From: Ligilactobacillus salitolerans | GTDB lineage: Bacteria; Bacillota; Bacilli; Lactobacillales; Lactobacillaceae | DNA length: 60,255 nt | Assembly (NCBI RefSeq): GCF_003864415.1 | Contig: NZ_BFFP01000009.1 | Coordinates: 1 to 60,255, forward strand | Reading direction: 5' to 3' | Shown here: positions 49,099 to 60,057 of the stretch, piece by piece | Layout: the number at the start of each line of letters is the position of its first letter | How positions within the stretch are numbered: the stretch's first letter is position 1 | Position numbers and translations under genes: made by a program | The notes under the pieces: generated by a model | Seen by the model: only the letters and a program-made list of their open reading frames with translations | The model's database searches: none | Told to the model about the DNA's origin: nothing

Positions 49099-49935
49099 TT
49101 ATTTCTGATTGCCAAAAACTCGGTCCAGATAGGTCCCCGCACTCACGTGGATCGTCTTATCCTGTGAGTTAACTTGGTCGACCCGCAATAAGGAAGTATA
49201 GTCATCGACCATTCTCTGCCCGGCAAATGAACCTTCTGCAAAAACCGTGATCCCGACTAACTCAGAATCAAACTCTTCGATCATTGATTTCATCCCGTTG
49301 ACGGTGCCGCCGCCTTTCATGAAATCATCCACAACTAAAACATGCGAGCCGCGTTTTAAACTGCGTTTGGATAACTCCATTTTTTCGATCCGTTCACTCG
49401 AACCAGAAACATAATTGACAGAGACTGTCGCGCCTTCAGTGATCTTAGAGTCGCGCCGCACGATCACAAACGGAACATTTAAGTATTCCGAGACACTTTG
49501 CGCGATCGGGACACCTTTCGTGGCTACTGTCATGACTGCGTCGATCTGCTTGTCAATATACTGGCGGGCGATCACACGGCCAACAACGCGTAAAACATCT
49601 GGCCGGCCCAATAAATCGGATAAGTAAACATAACCCCCGGGCAAAAGACGGCTTTCAGCCGACATTTCTTGCACCATCTCGGAGATAAAGCTCCGTGCTT
49701 CATCTTCATTAATTGAGGGAATAAAACGGGCACCACCAGCAGCGCCGGGAATAGTTTCTAAAACTCCGATGCCGCGTGCCTGAAATGTTCGTTTTACGAT
49801 CGCCAAGTCTTCTGAGATCGATGATTTGGCAGATTCGTATCGTTCAGCAAAGAAAGTCAACGAAATTAAGGTATGCGGCCTTTCTAAAAGATAGTTAGTC
49901 ATATCGATCAACCGATCGCTTCTTCTTGTTTTCAA
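49099..49935 (-). CDS. purR: purine operon regulator PurR
   Basis: PRPP-binding regulator of purine genes (Bacillus/Lactococcus type). The 278-residue product has an N-terminal winged helix (about 1-75) and a PRTase-like domain with VLVVDDFMKGGGTVNGM (about 208-224). It starts with TTG, seven bases after GGAGG. Two PurBoxes lie upstream at positions that would suit activation or autoregulation. ispE is divergent from it here. Confidence 0.95.
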   Translation of the reverse strand: MKTRRSDRLIDMTNYLLERPHTLISLTFFAERYESAKSSISEDLAIVKRTFQARGIGVLETIPGAAGGARFIPSINEDEARSFISEMVQEMSAESRLLPGGYVYLSDLLGRPDVLRVVGRVIARQYIDKQIDAVMTVATKGVPIAQSVSEYLNVPFVIVRRDSKITEGATVSVNYVSGSSERIEKMELSKRSLKRGSHVLVVDDFMKGGGTVNGMKSMIEEFDSELVGITVFAEGSFAGQRMVDDYTSLLRVDQVNSQDKTIHVSAGTYLDRVFGNQK

Positions 49936-49981
49936 TTTTTGTCCTCCACTTATTAAAAACTCTACCAGTCTTTTTCAGGTT

Positions 49982-50115
49982 ATTATACGCCGAATTTCAA
50001 GATTTTAGTAGTTTATTTACAAATTAGCGTGAAATAGTTCGGCTTTATATCTAACTGACATTAAAATAAAGCATTTTTACAAAACAATCTCACTAAAGAT
50101 TAACGTTCGGTAATT
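49982..50115 (-). promoter_or_regulatory. purR promoter and two PurBoxes
   Basis: TATAAT -10 (49982-49987, minus) without a good -35. AAAGCCGAACTATT (50033-50046, minus) and AATTACCGAACGTT (50102-50115, minus) fit the PurBox consensus AWWWCCGAACWWT, as direct repeats 69 bp apart, centred near -65 and -133. The rest of the 421-base gap to ispE holds no supported gene; a TATAAT at 50316-50321 (plus) may serve ispE. Confidence 0.75.
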
Positions 50116-50356
50116 ATTGAACAGCAAGATAAAGATTATCATTTTTTTGCCTTTCCGTCAATCTTTTTTTGCTTCAAATCCTGAAAAACCAACGAAATCC
50201 CCAATTATGACTTTCTTTTCGTCCGAGTTTCAAAAAATTAACTTTGAGCCCCAGTTTCATGCTGATGAAAGCCCTTTTGCTGGTCTTTCGGCTTTTAAAT
50301 TATTACTATTATAGATATAATAAAAAAGAATAATTGCTAAGAAATCAGGTGAGATC

Positions 50357-51232
50357 TTGGAGATAACGGAAAAGGCCGCGGCTAAATTAAACCTCTGTTT
50401 AGACACACCCTTCCGTCACTCGGACGGCAGTCTCGAATGGAAGATGGTAATGACGGCGATCGATCTTGCCGACTATGTGCACATACAGACGGTTACTAAC
50501 ACAAATGAGATCAGTGTTCAGACAGACAACGGTTTTTTACCCTGTGACCATCGCAATCTGACCTACCAGGCCGCGCACAAAATCAAACAACTCTTCCACA
50601 TCAAGACAGGTTTAAAAATTTCAATCAAAAAAAATATTCCCGTCGCCGCTGGCATGGGCGGCGGTTCTGCGGACGCAGCCGCCGTTCTGAGAGCTTTGAA
50701 TCAACTGTGGCAGTTACATCTCTCACAGGCTGAACTTGCTGCGATCGGTCTGAGCATTGATTCAGACGTTCCGTTTTGCATTTACAGTGAGCCGGCTTTA
50801 GTCACCGGGCGAGGCGAAAAAGTCACTCCGCTGGGACCTTTGCCTAATATGTGGTTTGTGGTCGCGAAACCGCCTGCGAGCGTGTCGACCCCCACGATCT
50901 TAAAACAAGTCGACCACGCCGAGTTTCAACATTTGGATGTGGACTCAGTGGTCACTGGGATCAAACAGCAAGATCTGGCAATGATCACCGCTAACATGGG
51001 CAATGTTTTGGAAAATTTGACCACTAAACGCTACCCTGACATTGCGCGCATTAAAAACAAGATGCTGCAATTCGGCACACAAACCGCTTTGATGTCTGGA
51101 ACCGGCCCCACGGTCTATGGAGTTTGTCAGAACTATTCGCGTGCCGTACACGTCTATAATAGCCTACGGGGCTTTTGCAAGGAAGTGTACCTCGTTTCAC
51201 CCTACACACTGCCAACAAGCCAACAAAAATAA
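50357..51232 (+). CDS. ispE: 4-diphosphocytidyl-2-C-methyl-D-erythritol kinase (IspE-like GHMP kinase)
   Basis: A 291-residue GHMP kinase: KAAAKLNLCLDTPFRHSDG at the start, the ATP loop PVAAGMGGGSADAAAVLRAL (about 95-114), and a C-terminal LMSGTGPTVYGVC. IspE acts in the MEP isoprenoid pathway, yet this genome has mvaA of the mevalonate route; orphan ispE is known in lactobacilli. It starts with TTG, after AGGTGA. It points opposite to veg and rsmA. Confidence 0.92.
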   Translation: MEITEKAAAKLNLCLDTPFRHSDGSLEWKMVMTAIDLADYVHIQTVTNTNEISVQTDNGFLPCDHRNLTYQAAHKIKQLFHIKTGLKISIKKNIPVAAGMGGGSADAAAVLRALNQLWQLHLSQAELAAIGLSIDSDVPFCIYSEPALVTGRGEKVTPLGPLPNMWFVVAKPPASVSTPTILKQVDHAEFQHLDVDSVVTGIKQQDLAMITANMGNVLENLTTKRYPDIARIKNKMLQFGTQTALMSGTGPTVYGVCQNYSRAVHVYNSLRGFCKEVYLVSPYTLPTSQQK

Positions 51233-51276
51233 CCCTGCTTTTTTCTGCAAGAACAGAATAAAGCAGGGTTGTTTTA
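51231..51276 (+). terminator. terminator of ispE
   Basis: AACCCTGCTTT (51231-51241) pairs with AAAGCAGGGTT (51260-51270), followed by GTTTTA. Confidence 0.8.
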
Positions 51277-51318
51277 TGTAAAACACCAACACCGAAATAA
51301 TCTCAGCACAAGTATTCT

Positions 51319-51561
51319 TTAAATTTCACCATCAAAATCTAACTCAATATTTCTTGTCAAAACATCCGTATAACTGAAGGAGACCCGTTTCACCGCGTTC
51401 TCATCCTGGTCCAGATCGACCACAAAAACCGCAGGGAAAGTTTCACGTAAAACTCCGTGTCTAGAGGTCACCTTTTTACGCCCAACTTGAGTTGTCACGG
51501 TTAAATTATTGCCGATCCGATTATCAAGTTTAGTTTTAATTGTCGCTAAAGTAACAGGCAT
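51319..51561 (-). CDS. veg: Veg protein
   Basis: An 80-residue protein matching Bacillus Veg: MPVTLATIKTKLDNRIGN, then VTSRHGVLRETFPAVFVV. Small SH3-like fold, linked to biofilm control in Bacillus; role here unknown. GAAGGAG precedes the ATG at 51561. Confidence 0.93.
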   Translation of the reverse strand: MPVTLATIKTKLDNRIGNNLTVTTQVGRKKVTSRHGVLRETFPAVFVVDLDQDENAVKRVSFSYTDVLTRNIELDFDGEI

Positions 51562-51667
51562 TTGATCCACTCCTTCTATAAGGAATAGTATACCACTTTT
51601 ATACAAAAACCGCAATTATACCATACAGATAATTGTTCAGCAACAAAAATAATAACTTTTTTATTTT

Positions 51668-52564
51668 TTATTTTGGCTCAAGCGCTTCATTTTCCAGGCT
51701 GTCGCTTAAGCGGATAAAATCAGCCACACTGAGGCGTTCTGCGCGAATCCCGGGTGCGATCTCGGCTGTTTCAAGCGCCTGCTCAAGCCGCGTTTTTATT
51801 TCTGGTTCTTTCCCATATAAGGCAAGTAAATTATTCCAAAGGCTTTTTCTCTTATGCATAAAACTGCCGCGGATCAGTTTTCTAAAGTTTTTCTCATTTT
51901 GCGGTTTTTGCTGCAATTCTGTCCGCTTTTTCATCACCACGATCGCCGAGTCAACTTTAGGGCTCGGGATAAACACGGTTTTAGGGACAGTAAAAGCGAT
52001 CTCGGTTTCGGTGGCATAAGTCACTCCAACCGTCAAAGAGCCGTAGTCTTTAGTGCCCGGCTGGGCTGTCAGCCGCTGGGCTACTTCTTTTTGCATCATT
52101 ACCGTGATCGAGCTAAAGGAAGCTTGCTCAGCCAACAAGTGTAAAACGATCGGAGTCGTGATGTAATATGGTAAATTCGCAACGATCTTGACCGGATGCT
52201 GCCCGTCAAAATGCTCGGCTAAAACTTCCGCCAGCTGCACTTGCAAGATATCGCCGTGGATCACTTGAACATTGTCGTAATCAGCCAAGGTCTCTTTTAA
52301 GACCGGTAAGAGCCGCTGATCAAGCTCGACTGCCAAGACTTGGTGTGCGTTTTTAGCAAGCTGTTCGGTCAAAGCCCCAATCCCCGGGCCAATTTCCAAA
52401 ACATCATCGTCTGCACTGATCTGTGCTGCGGCAACAATGTTCTTCAAGACGTTCAAGTCAGTTAAAAAGTTTTGCCCCAAGCTTTTTTTGAAGGTCAGGC
52501 CATAGGTTTCCATAATTGCTTTAGTCCGAGTCACCGACCCGATCTCAGGTTTATTGCTGCTCAT
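51668..52564 (-). CDS. rsmA: 16S rRNA dimethyladenosine transferase
   Basis: Dimethylates two adjacent adenines in the 3' hairpin of 16S rRNA. The 298-residue product has KKSLGQNFL, the SAM motif VLEIGPGIGALTE and the catalytic NLPYYI. GGAGG is five bases before the ATG at 52564. It overlaps rnmV by 14 bases. Confidence 0.97.
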   Translation of the reverse strand: MSSNKPEIGSVTRTKAIMETYGLTFKKSLGQNFLTDLNVLKNIVAAAQISADDDVLEIGPGIGALTEQLAKNAHQVLAVELDQRLLPVLKETLADYDNVQVIHGDILQVQLAEVLAEHFDGQHPVKIVANLPYYITTPIVLHLLAEQASFSSITVMMQKEVAQRLTAQPGTKDYGSLTVGVTYATETEIAFTVPKTVFIPSPKVDSAIVVMKKRTELQQKPQNEKNFRKLIRGSFMHKRKSLWNNLLALYGKEPEIKTRLEQALETAEIAPGIRAERLSVADFIRLSDSLENEALEPK

Positions 52565-53132
52565 CTTGTTCCTCCACTTCTCTGACATGCAAAACAGCCG
52601 CACCAAATTCTTGCGGTGTTACTTGAAAAAGGTTCAGCCTTTTATATAGCTGCTTGCCGTTGACATAGCCGATCCTCAGATACTCGCATAAGATCTCGCG
52701 TCTGATTTTTGCCTTTGGTCCTGAGATCAAGCCGGCCGCCAGCAGATCACTTTGCGAGATGACTGGCTGCGCGTCTGGGACCTCAGTATAAAGGTGGGCT
52801 AAAGCCTCCCTGATTGCAGCCGGACTGGCATGCTCCACTCCCAGACTGCCCTGACCGTCCGGAACCGCGTCTTTCTTGCGCAAGAAAGCGTGTTTGACCC
52901 CGGGGACCGCTGCTTGGATGGTTTTCCGGATCTTTTCCCCCGAAAAGTCCGGGTCGGTAAAGACGATCACACCGCGCAGCTCATTGAGCTGGTCGATTTG
53001 ATCCAAAACCTCATCGCTGATCGCTGAACCGCGTGTTTCGATCGTATCAGCGTTAACGGCCAAGTTGATCCGCTTGGTATCGTCCTTGCCTTCCACCACG
53101 ATCACTTCTTGGATCTTCATTTTTTTACTCAT
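52551..53132 (-). CDS. rnmV: ribonuclease M5
   Basis: Matures 5S rRNA. The 193-residue product has the Toprim motif VVEGKDDTKRI (about 11-21) and the FTDPDFSGEKIRK segment. Two starts are possible (ATG at 53132 or 53120). It overlaps tatD by 8 bases and rsmA by 14, giving a tatD-rnmV-rsmA operon. Confidence 0.95.
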   Translation of the reverse strand: MSKKMKIQEVIVVEGKDDTKRINLAVNADTIETRGSAISDEVLDQIDQLNELRGVIVFTDPDFSGEKIRKTIQAAVPGVKHAFLRKKDAVPDGQGSLGVEHASPAAIREALAHLYTEVPDAQPVISQSDLLAAGLISGPKAKIRREILCEYLRIGYVNGKQLYKRLNLFQVTPQEFGAAVLHVREVEEQDEQQ

Positions 53133-53895
53133 TAATTCTTAAAACCCTCTTCGTATTTTGATCGGCAGCTTCAGCCAGTTCTTGCGCCGTAATTCCCCTT
53201 AACTGTGCAAGGTACTCAACGGTGTAGCGCGTAAACCCCGGTTCATTTTGCTGCCCGCGATAAGGAAGCGGAGTTAAGTATGGCGCGTCTGTTTCAACCA
53301 AGAGATGCTCTAACGGAGTCTTTGCTGCCGCGTCTTTTACCTCTGTGGCCGAATTAAAAGTCACCACACCACTATAAGACAATTCCAGACCAATGTCCAA
53401 GAACTTCTCTGCCCACTCCCAATCGCCGTTAAAACTATGCATGATCCCGCCATAACGGCCGACATCTGCCTGGCGCAAGATCTCATAGCAGTCTGCAAAA
53501 GCATCCCGGTTATGGATACTAACTGGCAGGTGCAGTCTTTGCGCCAATTGCAGTTGCCGCAAGAAAACTTCTTTTTGTAGGTCATGGTCGACATCACAAT
53601 GATAATCCAAGCCGATCTCACCTAAAGCGACCATTTTGTCATGGGCGAGATAGGCAGCAAGCCGCTCTTCTAGTTGCTGGTCATACTTGGCACTGTCTTC
53701 TGGATGGCAGCCGGCAGCTCCGTAGATCTGCGGGTAGGTCTCCAGCAAGTCTAACAGTATTTGACAGCTGCTTTGATCATAGCCGATCACAAGCATGGAA
53801 GTCACATCCAACGCCGCCGCTCTGCGTACAACATCAGCGCGGTCATTTGCGAACTCGGACGAATTGATATGGGTGTGTGAATCAAAAATTTTCAT
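53125..53895 (-). CDS. tatD: TatD-family metal-dependent DNase
   Basis: A 256-residue TIM-barrel hydrolase: FDSHTHINS at the start, GEIGLDYHCD, IHNRDAF, GIMHSFNGDW and LVETDAPYLTP contain the metal ligands. Role in DNA quality control is known for some relatives. AGGGGG precedes the ATG. Downstream of metG by 72 bases, with a hairpin between. Confidence 0.95.
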   Translation of the reverse strand: MKIFDSHTHINSSEFANDRADVVRRAAALDVTSMLVIGYDQSSCQILLDLLETYPQIYGAAGCHPEDSAKYDQQLEERLAAYLAHDKMVALGEIGLDYHCDVDHDLQKEVFLRQLQLAQRLHLPVSIHNRDAFADCYEILRQADVGRYGGIMHSFNGDWEWAEKFLDIGLELSYSGVVTFNSATEVKDAAAKTPLEHLLVETDAPYLTPLPYRGQQNEPGFTRYTVEYLAQLRGITAQELAEAADQNTKRVLRINE

Positions 53896-53927
53896 TGGGT
53901 TGCCCCCTCTTTACATCTTGATAGTTT

Positions 53928-53965
53928 GAAAGAGGCTCGAGAAGAATTCTCCTCGAGCCTCTCTT
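53928..53965 (-). terminator. hairpin after metG
   Basis: Minus-strand AGAGGCTCGAG pairs with CTCGAGCCTCT (with a GAGAATTCTT inner part), followed by TTC; moderate as a terminator, since the T run is short. Confidence 0.6.
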
Positions 53966-53967
53966 CT

Positions 53968-56049
<2,082 letters not shown>

Positions 56050-56110
56050 TTACATTATAGCATACTCCGTCCGTTTCTCACTACCTCCTCATAATTTTCT
56101 TGCAGGAGCC

Positions 56111-56140
56111 AAAAAAAGCTCCAGGATCACTCCTAGAGCC
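56111..56140 (-). terminator. terminator of the sirtuin gene
   Basis: Minus-strand GCTCTAGGA pairs with TCCTGGAGC, GTGA loop, followed by seven T residues. Confidence 0.9.
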
Positions 56141-56149
56141 GGCTCAGCG

Positions 56150-56854
56150 TTATTCGACTGTCACCTGGGCAAATTCCTGCTCGGCATCATTTTGGATCAT
56201 TACTCCGTCTGCCGGTAATGCGATCGCCTCACGGTTGACGGCGACTAACCGCGCGCCAGGATCGCGGTAAGAGATCAAACCAGCGAAAGGATAAACCACA
56301 AAGGAAGTCCCGACGACCACGATCAGGTCCGCGGAACTGATTGCTTCTAACGAACGGCGCAAGTTGTTTTCATCGATCGGTTCGCCGTACAAGACGATCT
56401 TACTGCGCAAGATCCCGCCGCAGCCCTGGTGATGCATGTCTTGCAGGTACTCGGTCAAAGAAGCCGTCTGCCCGCATTTTTGACAGTAAACATCTGCGAG
56501 GTTGCCGTGAAATTCAACTAAATTGGCAGCCGGTGTCCCAGCCTGACTGTGGAGACCATCGATGTTTTGCGTGATCACCACGGCATCTTTTTGACGGGCA
56601 AATTCTGCCATTTTGGCATGGATCACGTTGGGTTTAGCATCCGGATAGATCATGCTGCCGGTCACGAAACGATAATACTTTTCCGGTTCTTGAGATAGGC
56701 ACTGGTCGCTTAAGAGGTATTCGGGTGCCTCTTGTCCGGCATACAGGCCGTTTTTAGACCGATAGTCGGGGATCCCCGAAGCCGTTGACACGCCAGCACC
56801 GGTCAAAAAGACGATGTGTTGCGCCTGATTTAACAAATCATTGAGTTCTGTCAT
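56150..56854 (-). CDS. cobB: NAD-dependent protein deacylase (sirtuin)
   Basis: A 234-residue Sir2 protein: GAGVSTASGIPDYRS, TQNIDGLHSQAG, catalytic His in EFHGN, zinc region CQKC (near 133-136) and HHQGCGG, then VVGTSFVVYP. One zinc position that is usually Cys (three residues before GCGG's Cys) is His. It removes acyl groups from lysines using NAD. GAAAGGG precedes the ATG. Confidence 0.94.
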   Translation of the reverse strand: MTELNDLLNQAQHIVFLTGAGVSTASGIPDYRSKNGLYAGQEAPEYLLSDQCLSQEPEKYYRFVTGSMIYPDAKPNVIHAKMAEFARQKDAVVITQNIDGLHSQAGTPAANLVEFHGNLADVYCQKCGQTASLTEYLQDMHHQGCGGILRSKIVLYGEPIDENNLRRSLEAISSADLIVVVGTSFVVYPFAGLISYRDPGARLVAVNREAIALPADGVMIQNDAEQEFAQVTVE

Positions 56855-56883
56855 TTTAGCACCCTTTCTTTTGCAAACTATAC

Positions 56884-57836
56884 TTAGCGCTGTAAATAAT
56901 CCACGTGGATCTGCGGCAAGATTTCCCCGATCTTAGCGGCATAAAAGGAACGGAAAAATTTTTCCTTGTCCCCCGCTGGTTCCGGGAGAATAGATGAATT
57001 TTGCCGGTCTGACTTGTAGCGCACGATGTAAGCCGGTTTAAAATGCAGGTTGTCTTGCAGCGAGGAATGGTAGACTTCAAAAAGCTGGGAAACAAAGAGC
57101 CGGGTCTGGCGTTCGCTTAAAACAGGTTCTAAGCTGATGAAATCATTCAAGCCTAAGGGGTTTTGACCCCATGCGCTTAATTGCTCGTCAAAGCCGCGCC
57201 AGAGTTTAACGATCGCCGCCCGCATTTTCTGCGGACCGCTCACCGGTTTTTCTAAGAGACCCTGCGCCAGTTTTTCAGCCGCCGCCAAGCACTGCGGGTA
57301 CAGTTCTTGAAGCTTGGGTCTGATTTGGTCTTGCTTATCAGCAAAAAAGACCAATGCATCGAGCAGCTTGACCGTGCGCAAAACCATCCATTCATCGACT
57401 TGGTCTGGTTGTTCCGGCTGCAGCTGAGCCAAAACACCCTGAAAATACAGTTCACTAACATTCTCGTCGATCAACCCCAGTTTAACCTGCTGCGGGTAGA
57501 TCTGCAGGTGCAAAACCGCGTCATATAATTCCGTCCCAGCCGCCATGATTTTGGCATCACGTTCATCATCCCCAGTCGTCATGTGAAAATTGATCTGCGG
57601 TGTTTGCTGGCTCATGCTCAACATATGCAGCAGCTCATGGGAAACGGTGTAATCGGGCGCGGAGATATCATAAACATCCAGCTGCAAGTTCCGTCATGGA
57701 GATAAAACTGTGCCTGATCACTAGCCAGCCAGCCCTTTTTTTCTTCCTTAAAACTTAATTGGACCGGCTTTTGAGCAACCTCTTTGACCTGTTTGAGTAA
57801 TTTTTTCACTTCAGAACTTAATTGCGTTTCATTCAT
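56884..57836 (-). pseudogene. frameshifted IpaB/EvcA-like putative metalloprotease gene
   Basis: Two overlapping frames join into one protein. Frame 1 starts at MNETQL (57836) and reads to YLHDGT near 57689; frame 2 continues from LQLDVYDISAPDYTVSHELLHML to 56884. One base is missing or extra near 57685. The whole resembles the lactobacillar IpaB/EvcA family protein and has a zinc-type HELLH motif just after the break. In frame 1 it would end about 20 residues later. A sequencing error is possible. Confidence 0.8.
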
Positions 57837-57840
57837 CTTT

Positions 57841-59109
57841 CTAATTTGCACTCCTTATTTCTGCCAAAATTTTGCGCGCAGAACTTTCATTTTGCTGGTT
57901 TCTTGGCAGCTGCTTGAGAGCCGAAACGACCTGGTCGACCTCTGGTCCAGCAGCTCCGACTCCAGCGGCCAACGACTTCATCTGTAAACTCATGTGCCCC
58001 TTTTGGATGCCATCTGTCACTAACGCGTATAAAGCAGCTAGATTTTGCGCCAGGCCGACACTCACCAGCATTTTCTGCAAGGCGCTGGCGCCTCTTTCTT
58101 GCCTTAAGGCTGAATTGACAGCGAGCAATGGGACAACGCCGATCGACCCGCCAACCGACCCGACCGGCAGCGGGATAGTCAGTTCACCGACCAGGTCTTG
58201 GCCTGCGACCTGCCAGCTGCTCAAGCCGCGGTATTGACCATCGCGAGCTGCATAAGCATGGACTGCCGCCTCAATGGCGCGCCAATCATTGCCAGATGCC
58301 AGCACGGCCGCATCGACGCCGTTCATGATCCCCTTGTTGTGGGTGGCTGCCCGGTAAGGATCGAGTTGCGCCACCCGACTGGCTTGGGTGATTTTTTGCG
58401 CGATCTGCTCTCCTTGAATGCCGTTTTTAGCCAGCTGCGCGACTGGAATCCGACAGGTCGCACTGACCAGGCACTCGGTCGTGTAATTGGATAAGATCGC
58501 CATTAAGACGTCTAAATGCCACTCAGACCGCAACTTCTCAGCCACTGCTTCTAACATGGTATTGATCATGTTAGCACCCATCGCCTCTTTGGTATCGATG
58601 ATCAAGTCAACTGACAACAGGTCCTCGGCTAACTTTCTGACCGCAAGTTCCAACGGTCCCCCGCCGCGTTTAACGATCGAAGGATGCGCCTTAGCAGCAA
58701 TTTGCAGCAAAGAGTCGGCTTGCTGGGCGATTTGTGCAGCCAATTTAGTCGGCTCCTGCACATTTTCCAAAATAACTTGCCCCCGCATCGCCCGTTGTCT
58801 GCTGGCAGTCGTGAAACCGCCCGCTTTTTTGACGATGGCCGCGCCATGACTGGCACCGGCGATTACGGAGGGTTCTTCTGTCACCATTGGGAGCAAATAT
58901 TCTTTGCCATCGATCACGAAGTTCAAGCCCAGCCCTTCCGGCAGCTGGTACTGGGTAATAAAGTTTTCGATCTGAGTTTCCCCGACTTCCGGTGTCACTG
59001 CGTTAGTTTTTAATTGTTCGATCTGCTTTTCTGAAAGTGTCTGTGTTTTGCGCAAAACTTCCAATCTTTCTGCCCAGTTTTTGCGGTAAAACTTTTCAAA
59101 TCCCTGCAT
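57841..59109 (-). CDS. mvaA: hydroxymethylglutaryl-CoA reductase, class II
   Basis: Reduces HMG-CoA to mevalonate for isoprenoid synthesis. The 422-residue product has the class II motifs EEPSVIAGASHGA (catalytic Glu), DTKEAMGANMINTM, ATHNKGIMNG (catalytic Lys) and VGSVGGSIG. It ends 5 bases before the IpaB/EvcA-like start, so the two are coupled. Confidence 0.96.
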   Translation of the reverse strand: MQGFEKFYRKNWAERLEVLRKTQTLSEKQIEQLKTNAVTPEVGETQIENFITQYQLPEGLGLNFVIDGKEYLLPMVTEEPSVIAGASHGAAIVKKAGGFTTASRQRAMRGQVILENVQEPTKLAAQIAQQADSLLQIAAKAHPSIVKRGGGPLELAVRKLAEDLLSVDLIIDTKEAMGANMINTMLEAVAEKLRSEWHLDVLMAILSNYTTECLVSATCRIPVAQLAKNGIQGEQIAQKITQASRVAQLDPYRAATHNKGIMNGVDAAVLASGNDWRAIEAAVHAYAARDGQYRGLSSWQVAGQDLVGELTIPLPVGSVGGSIGVVPLLAVNSALRQERGASALQKMLVSVGLAQNLAALYALVTDGIQKGHMSLQMKSLAAGVGAAGPEVDQVVSALKQLPRNQQNESSARKILAEIRSAN

Positions 59110-59252
59110 ATACTCCCTACTTTCAACATCTCGTTTAAAATTTCATAATTTTGCTTAAATCAACCAATTCCTATTATATAATAAGTCAGGAAGCGACCTG
59201 CAAGTTTTTTAACTGCAGCTTCACTAATTCATCTAGCAAAGGAGGGCTCTTT

Positions 59253-60053
59253 GTGAGCTCTAAGCGTCATAAAATCATTTATCTAGGCTTGGCTTTAACA
59301 CTCTTACTTGGCCTGATCATTGGCGGAAAACTTTCTGCCCAGGCCAATCAAACCTTAAAGATCGGCATGCTGGCTCATGACCAGCCGCTCAGTTACCAGT
59401 CGAAACAAAAGGTCCGGGGTGCAAATGCTGTCCTGGCGCGGGCTTTAGGCCAACAGCTTGACCGCCCAGTCACCATCGTGCCGGTCCAAACAAAAAGGCA
59501 ATTACAAAATAAGCTGCGTGAAGGCCAGCTCGACTTGGCTTTAGGTGCTTTCACTCAGACCAAACATTTTCAACAGACAAAGCCTGTCTTTTACGTCAGA
59601 AATATGCTTTTTCGTCGCGGCGACAACAAGAAACGCTCAGTCGAAAAACTAGCCGGTCACAGTGTCGGCATGTTAAAGAATGGCTCGCAAGCAGAGCTGT
59701 TAGCCCAGCTAGAAGTCAAGGCTAAAAGATATCGCACACTGCCTGACTTGGTTCAAGCACTAAAACAGAAAAAGATTTCGGCGGCGGTCGTGACGGAACC
59801 GCAATACACCAAGTATTTGCAGAAACATCCGGAATTGGTCTCTGCCAAAGATCCGGCTGACGAAATCCAAACCGCGCAAATCCTGCACCGGATCTCGGGA
59901 CCAGAAGTCACTGCGCAAAAGGTATTGGGCTTGACCTATAAGGATAAGCACTTGCTGAGGCAAGTTGAACATGCTTTAAATCAATTGCGTCAAGCTGGAA
60001 GTCTGACCCAAATTTCACTTAAATATTTTAAAAAAGATATCAGCCAAGAGTAA
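59253..60053 (+). CDS. amino-acid-type solute-binding protein
   Basis: A 266-residue protein with a basic start, one hydrophobic segment (about 9-28, signal or anchor, no lipobox Cys) and a SBP_bac_3 fold (LKIGMLAHDQPLSY, LDLALGAFTQT, SVGMLKNGSQAELL, AAVVTEPQYTKYL). Likely binds an amino acid outside the cell, but no permease or ATPase gene is beside it. GTG at 59253 follows AGGAGG by seven bases. A group II intron begins 5 bases after its stop. Confidence 0.85.
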   Translation: MSSKRHKIIYLGLALTLLLGLIIGGKLSAQANQTLKIGMLAHDQPLSYQSKQKVRGANAVLARALGQQLDRPVTIVPVQTKRQLQNKLREGQLDLALGAFTQTKHFQQTKPVFYVRNMLFRRGDNKKRSVEKLAGHSVGMLKNGSQAELLAQLEVKAKRYRTLPDLVQALKQKKISAAVVTEPQYTKYLQKHPELVSAKDPADEIQTAQILHRISGPEVTAQKVLGLTYKDKHLLRQVEHALNQLRQAGSLTQISLKYFKKDISQE

Positions 60054-60057
60054 GAAA

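Noticed and set aside
50117-50314. 65-codon plus-strand frame between purR and ispE
   Set aside because: TTG start without ribosome site, Phe/Lys-rich AT-driven composition, and it overlaps the probable ispE promoter.
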